Below, piece after piece: positions 52,563 through 60,020 of a stretch of DNA of 64,000 nt. The DNA is from Actinoplanes italicus (GTDB taxonomy: Bacteria; Actinomycetota; Actinomycetes; Mycobacteriales; Micromonosporaceae), in the NCBI RefSeq assembly GCF_003001815.1, contig NZ_PVMZ01000003.1:186001-250000 (forward strand). The letters run 5' to 3'. Numbering within the stretch: the first letter of the stretch is position 1; every line of letters starts with the position of its first letter. The notes under the pieces were generated by a model. The model searched no databases. It was given only the letters and a program-made list of their open reading frames with translations, and was not told the origin of the DNA. The translations under genes were made by a program, and so were the position numbers.

Positions 52563-53272
52563 GCGGCCACCCTCGCGGCCTGGGCACGCGCCCGCTTCCG
52601 GCCACGGCCGTACGAGCGCCAGGCCTCGGCACAGGGCTCGCACGCCGTCTCTTTGCGGCGACGGTGCCGGGTGTAGCCAGCGGTCGTGCCGCATCCCTGA
52701 AGCTGGCCGACGGGCCGCTCAGCGTAGGTCTTTCGCCACTGCCGCGACGGGGTTTCGTGCTCATGCCACAGTGCCCGGAACGCTGCTCGTGCCCTGTCGA
52801 TGCGTTGCTGAGCAGCGTGGGCGGTGACGTCGAGGAGCCGAGCGGTCTCATAGATCGTGCCAGCCGCTGCGAACGTGGCGAGAACCGTCTTGTGGTGGCC
52901 AGAAAGCCGACGCCAGATCTGACGTGCCGCGAAACGTTCGACCATCGGTGAACTGAAGTCCGGCGTGACAACGTTGCCCCAGTAGCGGACGAAGCCGGGA
53001 GCGCTGGCGAGCTCGGAGTTCCGGTCGAAAGCCGAAGCTCCGTAGTGGCGGCGGTCATCACGGATGGCGGCGTGCACTGCGTCGAGGCCTGCATACCAGA
53101 GCGCTTGGCGGTCAGGGGCGGCGTCCGCCGAGTAGAGGGTCTCCACAACGGCGGACCAGGCCTCGTCGTAGCGGTCGGCGAAGTTGGATGGCGCGTAACC
53201 GGCTGCTACGACTGCGGATCGGGCAATGTCGCCCACTTGGTTCAGTGTGTATCCGTGCACGAGTGCGGTCAT
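52559..53272 (-). CDS. Sigma-factor-like (region 4) DNA-binding protein
   Basis: A 237-aa protein. Residues 120-180 (ARQIWRRLSGHHKTVLATFA; TIYETARLLDVTAHAAQQRI) match sigma region-4 HTH. The C-terminus has a Cys/His cluster (LQGCGTTAGYTRHRRRKETA, CEPCAEAW). No clear region 2 is present, so it is likely an activator or anti-sigma-bound partner. It is located ahead of the packaging operon, a typical place for a late gene activator. ATG 53272 has AGGAG. Confidence 0.7.
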   Translation of the reverse strand: MTALVHGYTLNQVGDIARSAVVAAGYAPSNFADRYDEAWSAVVETLYSADAAPDRQALWYAGLDAVHAAIRDDRRHYGASAFDRNSELASAPGFVRYWGNVVTPDFSSPMVERFAARQIWRRLSGHHKTVLATFAAAGTIYETARLLDVTAHAAQQRIDRARAAFRALWHEHETPSRQWRKTYAERPVGQLQGCGTTAGYTRHRRRKETACEPCAEAWRSYGRGRKRARAQAARVAA

Positions 53273-53321
53273 CGGGTGCTCCTGGGTGTGGTGGGCCGTC
53301 ACACGGACGGCCCACAGCGGG

Positions 53322-53495
53322 CTACTTCGGCGGGGTCGCGACGACCTGGTTCATGCCGTCCGTCAACAGCGAGACCTCGGTGTAGCCGAGCTTCTCGGCG
53401 GCCTCACAGATCGCCTTGAGCAGAGCGCCGGCGGTTTCCAGCGGCAGCGGGAGCGCGAGGGTGACCAGGTGCTCGCGGCCGAGGGCGTCTTTCAC
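53322..53495 (-). CDS. 57-aa hypothetical phage protein
   Basis: KDALGREHLVTLALPLPLET, then GALLKAICEAAEKLGYTEV. It is a small alpha/beta fold. GTG 53495 has AAGGAG at ideal spacing. It is the first gene after the four-gene overlapping block ending at 53506. Confidence 0.55.
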   Translation of the reverse strand: MKDALGREHLVTLALPLPLETAGALLKAICEAAEKLGYTEVSLLTDGMNQVVATPPK

Positions 53496-53505
53496 GTGCG
53501 CTCCT

Positions 53506-53649
53506 TCACGGGTGTGGGGTGTGGCGCCAGCACAGGTCCGTCCACGGCGGACACACACGGCCGCACCGGACGCACAGGCCCAGACCGGTCCACAGCGCAG
53601 TGGCCACCACAGCGGCGTACAGGGCGATGAAGAACGCGAGCAGGGTCAT
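53506..53649 (-). CDS. 47-aa membrane protein with Cys pairs
   Basis: ATG 53649 overlaps the upstream stop (ATGA). The sequence begins MTLLAFFIALYAAVVATALW (membrane helix), followed by LGLCVRCGRVCPPW and CWRHTPHP. Its stop codon lies inside the ribosome binding site of the next gene, implying tight coupling. Confidence 0.55.
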   Translation of the reverse strand: MTLLAFFIALYAAVVATALWTGLGLCVRCGRVCPPWTDLCWRHTPHP

Positions 53650-53747
53650 CGGTACCTCAGCCAAATACCGAGGCCGATCAGCGCGAACGCAATCAAGGCC
53701 ATGCCGAACAGCTCACGGTTCATCGGATCGGTGAGGATCTCCCGCAT
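53646..53747 (-). CDS. 33-aa single-helix membrane peptide
   Basis: ATG 53747 overlaps the Lsr2-like gene's stop (TGATG) and the frame ends overlapping the next ATG. The sequence has a hydrophobic core LFGMALIAFALIGLGIWLRY. Coupling on both sides supports it despite its size. Confidence 0.5.
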   Translation of the reverse strand: MREILTDPMNRELFGMALIAFALIGLGIWLRYR

Positions 53748-54139
53748 CACGCCACCCTCAGGTCCTCGGCCATGAGCCGCTCGTGCGCGATCCGCACGTA
53801 CGCCGGCACCCGCCCGTGCGGGCTGACGGGGATGCCTCGGCCGGCGGCCCAGGCGCGCAGCTCGTCGTTCGAAGCGGGCGGCGGCGGGGCGATCGCCGTG
53901 ACGCGCATGGCGTCGACGAGGCTCTGGCCGGTCTTGTGCTGCCAAGCCAGGGCCATCTGGGCGGCCCGGCCGCGCTGGTGCTTCGCGGCGGCCAGGACGT
54001 GGGCGACGGTGGTCGGGTCGTGGCCGGTGTCGCGGCAGATGTCGGCGAAGGTGCGGCCGATGCCGAACATGGCGAGGGCTTGGGCGGCGTCGGGTCCGAC
54101 CGGGTAGCCGTTCATGACGATGGTGTCGGTGTCGGTCAC
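53747..54139 (-). CDS. Lsr2-like nucleoid protein (C-terminal domain)
   Basis: A 130-aa protein. Residues 88-125 (ASNDELRAWAAGRGIPVSPH, GRVPAYVRIAHERL) match the Lsr2 DNA-binding domain that reads the minor groove through an RGR-like loop (here SPHGR). The N-terminal 80 residues contain an HTH-like segment (GRTFADICRDTGHDPTTVAH). It may silence or compete with host Lsr2. Confidence 0.75.
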   Translation of the reverse strand: MTDTDTIVMNGYPVGPDAAQALAMFGIGRTFADICRDTGHDPTTVAHVLAAAKHQRGRAAQMALAWQHKTGQSLVDAMRVTAIAPPPPASNDELRAWAAGRGIPVSPHGRVPAYVRIAHERLMAEDLRVA

Positions 54140-55089
54140 TGGGTGCCGTCCTCGACGTCCATGGGGATGCGGATGACGTAGCCCTGCAGTTGGGTGCCCA
54201 CGGCTACGACCCGGCCGTCGTACTCCTTGGTCTCCTCGGGCGTGAGTTCGCGCGTCGAGGTCTTGGGGAAGCGGACGCCGATGAAGCCGCCGCCTTCGAC
54301 CCAGGAGCCGATCCAGTGCTCGTCGTCCTCGCCGGTGATCGAGGCGAGGTTCGGTTCTGGGCGGGAGAGGTCGCCGAGCTTGTGGTGGGCGATGGTGGCC
54401 ATCATGTACCGCTCAGGAAGCGAGTTTTCCTCACTTTCGGGCATAGGATAATCACTCTTATGCAATGAGTGCGTCCCCCCGGGGCCACCGGAAAAATCTT
54501 GGTCACCCTCCCGTGTATTACGTACGACCGAAGTCGTGTCGCCGCTTGACGGGGTGGTCTCCAGGAGTTCGATTGCGGCCTCCGTGAGTTCCATTCGCGT
54601 GTCGTCTTCGCGTTCGCCTCTGGTCTCGTGGAGGGCTTCGCGGAGTCGTTCGATGCGGCCGATGGTGTCGATGTCGCCCTCGTCGAGTGCGTCGATCAGG
54701 TTGTCCGCGGCGGTGCGGAGACGGTCGAGGCGGCCGACGACGGTGGCTCGCATCTGGTCGAGGGCTTGGATCTGCTCGAAGCGGATGCCGAGGCGTCGGG
54801 CGAGGCTGTCGCGTTCGCGGGTGGTCTGGCGAAGGCGTTGGTCCCAGTCGTTGAGGCGGCGCTGGAGGGCGTCTGCATCGCTTCGGGCCTGGTCGCGTTC
54901 GCGGGTGAGCTGGTCGACCTGTTCGCGGAGGGCGCCGACGGTGGGCAGTTCGAAGTCGGGGGTGTTGGGCCATTGGGCTCCGATGGCGCCGCGGTGGGGT
55001 CCGGGGTGTCCGGTGTCGAGGTGGCAGTAGTCGAAGGAGGCGGGCTTGGTGTTGCGGCAGAGGGTGGGGTCTGGGGTGGGCTCGGTCAT
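54136..55089 (-). CDS. Coiled-coil phage protein, possibly two genes joined in frame
   Basis: A 317-aa protein. The N-terminus has CRNTKPASFDYCHLDTGHPG (Cys/His), a long coiled coil (about 50-170), a low-complexity and less GC-rich middle (about 185-225), and a C-terminal domain EDDEHWIGSWVEGGGFIGVR ... EEYDGRVVAVGTQLQGYVIR-like. An internal ATG at MPESEENSLPERYMMAT could start a separate 100-aa protein. It overlaps both neighbours by ATGA. Confidence 0.65.
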   Translation of the reverse strand: MTEPTPDPTLCRNTKPASFDYCHLDTGHPGPHRGAIGAQWPNTPDFELPTVGALREQVDQLTRERDQARSDADALQRRLNDWDQRLRQTTRERDSLARRLGIRFEQIQALDQMRATVVGRLDRLRTAADNLIDALDEGDIDTIGRIERLREALHETRGEREDDTRMELTEAAIELLETTPSSGDTTSVVRNTREGDQDFSGGPGGTHSLHKSDYPMPESEENSLPERYMMATIAHHKLGDLSRPEPNLASITGEDDEHWIGSWVEGGGFIGVRFPKTSTRELTPEETKEYDGRVVAVGTQLQGYVIRIPMDVEDGTQ

Positions 55090-55508
55090 CGGGTGGCCTC
55101 GGCCTTCTCGGCGAGGTAGCGGGCGACGGGGCCGTCAGGGGCCGGCTCTCCGGCGAGCGGGAAGCCCCACACGGACTTCTCGGCGTGGCCGGTGTTCTCG
55201 GCGGGGATGACGATCTCCCAGGGGCCACGGAAGAGGCCGTAGGCGGCCCAGTTGCAGCCGCGGCCCTTGTACTTCTGGGTCTTGTACTTGGCGTCGAGGG
55301 CACCACTGTGGCGGCCGATGCACTCCTGGCCGCATCGGCCGGGGTCGGCGCCGAGGTCACGGAACTCGCCGAAGGTGGCGATGTCGTCGCAGTGCGGGCA
55401 CTGGAAGGCGATGGCCATGGTGTCGTCTCCGAAGCGGAGCCGGGCTTCGGTGACGAGGTCGGCCTGGGTGATGCGGACGTGCTTGAGGCGGGCGTCGAGG
55501 TTGGTCAT
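55086..55508 (-). CDS. VVA0879-family phage protein
   Basis: A 140-aa protein with the family pattern: FQCPHCDDIATF, GQECIGRHSGAL, GCNWAAYGLF and a C-terminal SVWGFPLAGEPAP. CxxC and Cys-His residues suggest zinc binding. It is common in phages of many hosts and of unknown function. Confidence 0.75.
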   Translation of the reverse strand: MTNLDARLKHVRITQADLVTEARLRFGDDTMAIAFQCPHCDDIATFGEFRDLGADPGRCGQECIGRHSGALDAKYKTQKYKGRGCNWAAYGLFRGPWEIVIPAENTGHAEKSVWGFPLAGEPAPDGPVARYLAEKAEATR

Positions 55509-55681
55509 CGGGTGCGCTCCGATTCGAGTCGTAGGCGGATCTGGCGGGCGGCTGTGGGCGTGATGTAGGTGAAGCCGGGTTCGGGCTCTGGTGGTGGTGT
55601 GGCGCGGGCCTGTGCGCGGGCTACGGCGGCTGCGGCTGCTGCGGCGGTGCGTTTCTCACCTGGGGTTCGGTGTGGCTGCAC
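55505..55681 (-). CDS. 58-aa basic/Ala-rich phage protein
   Basis: GTG 55681 with GGAG upstream; the C-terminus ITPTAARQIRLRLESERTR looks structured. It overlaps the upstream gene by 26 bases. Real gene by coupling (stop overlaps the next ATG), family unknown. Confidence 0.5.
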   Translation of the reverse strand: MQPHRTPGEKRTAAAAAAAVARAQARATPPPEPEPGFTYITPTAARQIRLRLESERTR

Positions 55682-55931
55682 GGGGCTGCTCCGGTCGGCA
55701 GTGGAGGGCCAGCTCGGCAGCGACCATGACGGCCAGGCCGAACTGGTCGTGGAGGCAGCAGTCGGCGCCCATGGTGATCTCGGTGGCGATCGGGCCGATG
55801 GCGAGCTGGTGCGCGGCGTCGAGGCGCGGTTTGCCGGCGGGGAGTGCGTCGGCTGCGGCGACGATGCGGCGGGCGATGTCGCGGGCCTGGGCGTGGAGCT
55901 GTTCGGTGTACTGGCTGGGCTTCTGGTCCAT
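55656..55931 (-). CDS. Hypothetical helical phage protein
   Basis: A 91-aa protein: YTEQLHAQARDIARRIVAAA, LDAAHQLAIGPIATEITMGA, DCCLHDQFGLAVMVAAELAL. It is a regular helical protein with codon bias typical of the phage. No domain recognised. Confidence 0.6.
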   Translation of the reverse strand: MDQKPSQYTEQLHAQARDIARRIVAAADALPAGKPRLDAAHQLAIGPIATEITMGADCCLHDQFGLAVMVAAELALHCRPEQPRAATPNPR

Positions 55932-55943
55932 GGCGGGGGCCTT

Positions 55944-56171
55944 TCAGGCGGCGGTGCGGCGTGCGCGGGCGCGGGCGGCGGCTTTGCGGCGGAGTTCGGC
56001 GAGGTAGGCGGCGTGGTCTTCGAGGCTGTTCCAGATCGGGCCGTCGTCCTCGTCCGGCTCGGGTGCCGGGGCTGGCGGTGGGGGCCGAAAGTCGAACTCG
56101 AGTTGGACGTGGTCGACGCCGGGGATGACGGTGAGTTCGGGTTCGTGCGGTAGTCGGTGAGGTGCGGGCAT
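55944..56171 (-). CDS. Hypothetical phage protein
   Basis: A 75-aa protein. The N-terminus has VDHVQLEFDFRPPPPAP followed by an acidic linker and a helical basic end (NSLEDHAAYLAELRRKAAAR). The QLEFDF piece resembles the clamp-binding type motif (QLxLF/QFDF) and could contact the host sliding clamp, which is inference only. Confidence 0.5.
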   Translation of the reverse strand: MPAPHRLPHEPELTVIPGVDHVQLEFDFRPPPPAPAPEPDEDDGPIWNSLEDHAAYLAELRRKAAARARARRTAA

Positions 56172-56180
56172 CGGGGGCTC

Positions 56181-57071
56181 CTACGCGGTTTTCCGGGCCA
56201 CGCCGGGGTGGCAGGTGGGGCAGCGTTTGGCGCGGCCGTCGTCGAGTGGGATGAGCCGGCCGGGGCCGCATTTGCCGCACTGGTCGGGCATGCCGGGCCC
56301 GCTGGGGCTGTGGGTGTCGCGGTGTTCGCCGAGGAGCTCGCGGAGGTCGCCCTTGCGCATGCCGCGGACGTAGGCGCCGAGAGAGCGGGGCCGGTACCGC
56401 TTGGCAACGGTTTTCAAGATCAGGCGTGCCTCATCCTCGGTCGCTCCGGTCTGGTCCACGACGTAGGCGAGAGTGGGTCGCGAGCCTTGATCGAGGACGG
56501 GTACGGCACGGGATGGATATGGGGGCGATGGGTCGCCACCTGGCGGCGACTGGTCGACACCTGACGGCGATGTGTCGCCGCCTGCCGTCGACTGGTCGCC
56601 TCCTACGAACGGAGGAGGCGACGTATCGCCACCTTCCGTGACCTGGGGTTTCTGGGTAGGTGTCGACTGGTCGCCACCTACGGGACCGGCTCCGGCGTCC
56701 TGGACGGGCTGTGGGGGTGTCGAGGCGTCGTCCCCTTGCCGGCACCCTTCACAGCGGCATCCGACCGGTGCCGGGAAATCCGGGACCGTCCATCTCGGGG
56801 CGATGCCCGGCAGCGCGTACAGGGGGAACCCGCGTCGATCCACGCCGACCGGGATGCGGACCCTGATGCCGTTCCGGGCGAGCCGGGAGATCGCGTCCCG
56901 CAGCGCCGACTTCGACAGCCGGGCCCGACGCGCGAGGTCGTCGGTGCCGATCTGCCGGGTGTCTCCCGTGCCGCGTAGCTGCTCGGCGATCGCGACGAGG
57001 ACGAGGGCCTCGGCGGGGGTGAGGGAGGCGGGGGCGTGGTCGAGTACCGCGGCGACCTGGCGGTAGCTCAT
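56181..57071 (-). CDS. Winged-helix replication initiator-like protein
   Basis: A 296-aa protein. Residues 1-90 are a wHTH (HAPASLTPAEALVLVAIAEQ; IGTDDLARRARLSKSALRD). A low-complexity section encoded by iteron-like DNA runs from about residue 125 to 185. A DnaD-like or helical C-terminal segment (TGATEDEARLILKTVAKRYR) and a zinc-ribbon (CGKCGPGRLIPL ... RCPTCHPG) follow. This layout, origin repeats inside the initiator gene, resembles lambda O. Assignment as initiator is inferred. Confidence 0.7.
   Translation of the reverse strand: MSYRQVAAVLDHAPASLTPAEALVLVAIAEQLRGTGDTRQIGTDDLARRARLSKSALRDAISRLARNGIRVRIPVGVDRRGFPLYALPGIAPRWTVPDFPAPVGCRCEGCRQGDDASTPPQPVQDAGAGPVGGDQSTPTQKPQVTEGGDTSPPPFVGGDQSTAGGDTSPSGVDQSPPGGDPSPPYPSRAVPVLDQGSRPTLAYVVDQTGATEDEARLILKTVAKRYRPRSLGAYVRGMRKGDLRELLGEHRDTHSPSGPGMPDQCGKCGPGRLIPLDDGRAKRCPTCHPGVARKTA
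56524..56679. repeat. Six iteron-like repeats, candidate replication origin
   Basis: An 18-bp repeat with consensus GGCGACTGGTCGCCACCT starts at 56524, 56545, 56566, 56587, 56617 and 56662. The first four are exactly 21 bp apart, two helical turns. Most carry the inner dyad GGCGA-N4-TCGCC. They lie in the low-complexity part of the winged-helix gene. Confidence 0.7.
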
Positions 57072-57121
57072 ATGTGCCCATCCCTAGGTTTCGTCAATGT
57101 GCGTGGTTCCGATCTGGGGGC

Positions 57122-57159
57122 GCTCTCCGGCCCGGTCCTCCCCTGGCGGGCCGGAGAGC
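57122..57159 (-). terminator. Terminator upstream of the replication gene
   Basis: GCTCTCCGGCCCG (57122-57134) pairs perfectly with CGGGCCGGAGAGC (57147-57159) around 12 bases. It follows the stop at 57168 and so may end the early transcript. A minus-strand TTGACG at about 57091-57096 could belong to a new promoter for the replication gene. Confidence 0.7.
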
Positions 57160-57167
57160 AGGGCGGG

Positions 57168-57437
57168 TCAGGCGTCGGGGAAGCAGGCCTGTTCGGTGCA
57201 GGCGACGGCGCCCTTGTGGTCGGCCCAGGCCGCGGAGTACAGCGGCGACGGCTCGCCCTTCGGGTCACACGCCGGGACGTTCACCGACACCTGGACCGGC
57301 TGGTTGGAGCCGACCACCCGGCGGGTGTTGGGCCGCTTGTCGGTGGTGTGGCGGTGAGCGATCGCGTCGGGGCCGAGCTGGCCACGGACGGCGACACTCA
57401 GCCCGCCGGACATCAGGTCACGGGGCAGTTTGGGCAT
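57168..57437 (-). CDS. Hypothetical phage protein
   Basis: An 89-aa beta-type protein (GLSVAVRGQLGPDAIAHRHT; SNQPVQVSVNVPACDPKGEP; YSAAWADHKGAVACTEQACF). Three Cys at the end. It is a plausible small structural or regulatory phage protein. It overlaps the upstream gene by 20 bp. Confidence 0.58.
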   Translation of the reverse strand: MPKLPRDLMSGGLSVAVRGQLGPDAIAHRHTTDKRPNTRRVVGSNQPVQVSVNVPACDPKGEPSPLYSAAWADHKGAVACTEQACFPDA

Positions 57438-57639
57438 GGCTGGTCTCCTCGAGTTCGAACAGCGGGAGTTGGCCGAGCACGGATCCGGCCGGGGCCGAGC
57501 GGATAGACGGGACGAGCACGGTGTTGCAGCGGGGGGATGGGGTGAGGCCGAGCCGGCGGGCGCACTTCGGGCCGACTCCGCGGACCCGGGCGAGCTGGTT
57601 GCGCAGCTTCCGGCCGCACACCCGGCAGCGGCGGATCAC
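57418..57639 (-). CDS. Small Cys-containing phage protein
   Basis: A 73-aa protein with N-terminal RRCRVCGRKLRNQLARVRGV, GPKCARRLG: two CxxC/C sites as in the DUF6011-like zinc-ribbon protein family. GTG 57639 overlaps the upstream gene (GTGA). Confidence 0.65.
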   Translation of the reverse strand: MIRRCRVCGRKLRNQLARVRGVGPKCARRLGLTPSPRCNTVLVPSIRSAPAGSVLGQLPLFELEETSHAQTAP

Positions 57640-57776
57640 AGGACTCCCAGGCGGACCGCGGTGACGATCTCGATGTACGCCTGGTCGTGCACCTCGTCAC
57701 CCAGGCAGGCGCCGCCGCACGGGCCGCAGTAGTCGTCCTCGTCCGGCTCCGGCGGGTCGAAATCCTCGGCATTCAC
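57636..57776 (-). CDS. 46-aa acidic protein with CxxC...C motif
   Basis: GTG 57776 with an AGGAGG site. Sequence runs NAEDFDPPEPDEDDYCGPCG, GACLGDEVHDQAYIEIV. It is coupled to both neighbours. A metal-binding mini-protein of unknown role. Confidence 0.6.
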   Translation of the reverse strand: MNAEDFDPPEPDEDDYCGPCGGACLGDEVHDQAYIEIVTAVRLGVL

Positions 57777-57967
57777 CGGCGCCTCCTCTGTGCCTTGTGG
57801 CCCACGTGCCAGTGACTGGCGTAGGGGCAGCGGTAGACGTTGAGCTGCTGGTAGCGGGTGCCGGTGCGCCGGGCCAGTGCGGACATTCCGACCGCAGCTG
57901 ATGCCCTTGTCGGGTAGGGGTGCTTGCTCTTGCAGGCGTGGTCGGGGCCACCTCCCCGGCGGCTCAC
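57773..57967 (-). CDS. Small basic zinc-finger-like protein
   Basis: A 64-aa protein: DHACKSKHPYPTRASAAVGM, TRYQQLNVYRCPYASHWHVG. The C...H...C...H-W-H pattern is a common actinophage mini zinc finger. GTG 57967 overlaps the upstream stop (GTGA). Confidence 0.65.
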   Translation of the reverse strand: MSRRGGGPDHACKSKHPYPTRASAAVGMSALARRTGTRYQQLNVYRCPYASHWHVGHKAQRRRR

Positions 57968-58191
57968 CGGTCGCCTACCCGGCGCTGGTGCTCGGCCTGG
58001 GCGGCGTCTCGCTCGGCCTCGGCCGCGGCGATCGCGGCTTCGTCGTGCACCGAGTTCGACTCCGACAGCGGGCAGCTTGCGCAGACTCCCGGCACCTCGC
58101 TCGGCTGCCACGGGTGCAGGTCGATCCCGCGGTGCGGCTGCCGGGGCGCCCGGACCGGCCGGCGGCGGCCGGTCCGGGTACCCCTGCTCAT
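57964..58191 (-). CDS. Small WhiB-like or Cys-pair phage protein
   Basis: A 75-aa protein. The N-terminus is basic (MSRGTRTGRRRPVRAPRQPH). The middle is HPWQPSEVPGVCASCPLSES and the C-terminal helix is acidic (DEAAIAAAEAERDAAQAEHQ). Only one Cys pair is present, so a WhiB cluster is unlikely. ATG 58191 overlaps the helicase stop. Confidence 0.58.
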   Translation of the reverse strand: MSRGTRTGRRRPVRAPRQPHRGIDLHPWQPSEVPGVCASCPLSESNSVHDEAAIAAAEAERDAAQAEHQRRVGDR

Positions 58192-60020
58192 GCGACCGCT
58201 CCGGCCAGCTGCGGTGTGGTGCAGCCGCACGCCGAGCACCGGACTCCCCGGCCGGCGGGGCGGTGGGCGATCGTCGTGTGCTGGCAGTCCGGGCAGGACC
58301 GACGCGGCGCCGGCACCGGTGTCTCCAGGGCGATCCCTGCCGCTGCCCGGCCGATCCGGAGCGCCTCAGCCGGGTCCAACAGCGACTCGCCGGCGTAGAA
58401 GCAGCGGGGCAGGTGGAAGCCGTTGTCGCAGCCGATCGGCTGGCACGGTCCTGGGACCCCGTCCTCGTCGTCCTGGGTGTTGGGGTCGTACGGGTTGGGT
58501 AGGTCGTCGAGGATCGCGTCGGGGTGTTCCCGTACCGCGGTGGCCAGCCACGACGACGGCCCCGGGACACCGCGGTCGAAGTCGTCGAGCCAGGCCAGGC
58601 CGCCCCGGTCCAGGACCTTCCGGGCCCGGGTCACCGCGACGTACGCCAGCATCAGCTCGTCCTTGCGCCACAACGGACGCCCGGTCAGAGGGTCGACGCG
58701 GGGCTCCCGGAAGTCCGGGGCGATCCGAACCTGATCCCATTCGCGGCCCTTGGCCTTGTGCGCGGTCGAGATGATGACGTCGGCCTGCTTCTCGTCGACC
58801 AGCGACGACACGATGGCCAGGATGCGCTCCGGCGTGTGCTCGTTGATCAGCTTCACCAGCACCTTCAGCGAGCCGGAAGCGTCGTCGAGGGCGGCGTGCT
58901 CTTCCACCTGGTCCCAGGTGGAGAAGGCGATCAGCTCGGGGTGGGCCGTGCCCTTGCCGGACATGAGGTCCATGGCGGCCTCGGCCAGCCGTACGAGCTC
59001 GGTGCCGCCACCGACCAGGGCGGCGCGGCGGCCGGCGGATACGGCGGCGACCAGCTGGCCGATCGCTCCGGCGTTGGACCGGCACAGGACAGCATCCGGG
59101 CGGTCCAGCATGCCGATCGTCGAGCCAGCGGGTTCGAAGCCGCGGAGCCGCAGCGGGGCGCGGAGCAGGTCCAGCCAGCGGTTGGCCTCACCGGCGATGG
59201 CCGGCCCGAACCGGAACGACTGAGAGAGGGTGAGGCGCTGGTCGGCGACGAACTTGCGCATCGCGTCGATCGCCCCGCGGAAGCCGTAGATGGCCTGGGC
59301 GGAGTCGCCGACCATGATGCGCTGGGCGTGGTCCTGGAAGTGGAACAGGCTGGCCATGACGGGGCTCAGGTCCTGGGCCTCGTCGAGGAGTACGAAGTCG
59401 ACCGGGATCCGCGGCCGCGACAGCTGGTAGATCTTCAGGTAGGTGTCGTGCGTGAACTGCAGCCGCCCGCCCCGGACCAGCTGCAGGTCGTCCCAGGCCT
59501 TGCGTGCGAACGGCACCAGGTACTTCGCGAGCTCGGCGTTGTCGGTGTCGCTGTACCCGTCCACCGGCACCAGGTGCTGGACGCCGGGCTCGTTGTCGGC
59601 GGAGTTGAGGAACATGCCGACCATCGCCATCACCAGGCGGGCCAGCTTCACCGGCGACAGCGGGGCGAGCGCGTCGGCGATCTGCACCGGGTTGTTGAAG
59701 CCGAGGACCTCGGCGGCGGTCTTCGCGGGGACGCGGGGTCCGGACAGGCGGGCCGAGAAGTGACGGCCGACCGGCCCGAACGCCAGCGAGTGCGCGGTCC
59801 GGCAGTCGACGGAGGCGGGGAAGTCGCGCTTCGCTTCGGTGGCCAGGGCCCTGTTGTACGCGACGTACAGGCCGCGGCGTCGGGGCTGGGCGTTCGCAGC
59901 CATCTTGAGCGTGCTGCTCTTGCCGCAGCCAGCGCCGGCCTGCACGACGATCGTGGGCCGGGCCTCGCTGGTGAAGGCGTCGATGACGGCGGCCTGCTCG
60001 GCGGTGGGTGTGTGGCTCAT
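58188..60020 (-). CDS. UvrD/PcrA-like superfamily 1 helicase
   Basis: A 610-aa protein. Motif I is QAGAGCGKSSTLKM (about 27-40), motif II LLDEAQDLSP (about 210), motif III GDSAQAIYGFRGA, motif V STAHKAKGREWDQV and motif VI YVAVTRARKVLD. A C-terminal zinc ribbon follows (CPDCQHTT, CSACGCTTPQ). It unwinds DNA in phage replication or recombination. It overlaps the ATPase gene by ATGA. Confidence 0.92.
   Translation of the reverse strand: MSHTPTAEQAAVIDAFTSEARPTIVVQAGAGCGKSSTLKMAANAQPRRRGLYVAYNRALATEAKRDFPASVDCRTAHSLAFGPVGRHFSARLSGPRVPAKTAAEVLGFNNPVQIADALAPLSPVKLARLVMAMVGMFLNSADNEPGVQHLVPVDGYSDTDNAELAKYLVPFARKAWDDLQLVRGGRLQFTHDTYLKIYQLSRPRIPVDFVLLDEAQDLSPVMASLFHFQDHAQRIMVGDSAQAIYGFRGAIDAMRKFVADQRLTLSQSFRFGPAIAGEANRWLDLLRAPLRLRGFEPAGSTIGMLDRPDAVLCRSNAGAIGQLVAAVSAGRRAALVGGGTELVRLAEAAMDLMSGKGTAHPELIAFSTWDQVEEHAALDDASGSLKVLVKLINEHTPERILAIVSSLVDEKQADVIISTAHKAKGREWDQVRIAPDFREPRVDPLTGRPLWRKDELMLAYVAVTRARKVLDRGGLAWLDDFDRGVPGPSSWLATAVREHPDAILDDLPNPYDPNTQDDEDGVPGPCQPIGCDNGFHLPRCFYAGESLLDPAEALRIGRAAAGIALETPVPAPRRSCPDCQHTTIAHRPAGRGVRCSACGCTTPQLAGAVA

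Noticed and set aside
57964-58191. WhiB-type iron-sulfur regulator
   Set aside because: Only one Cys pair is present; WhiB proteins need four conserved Cys and a GVWGG-like turn.
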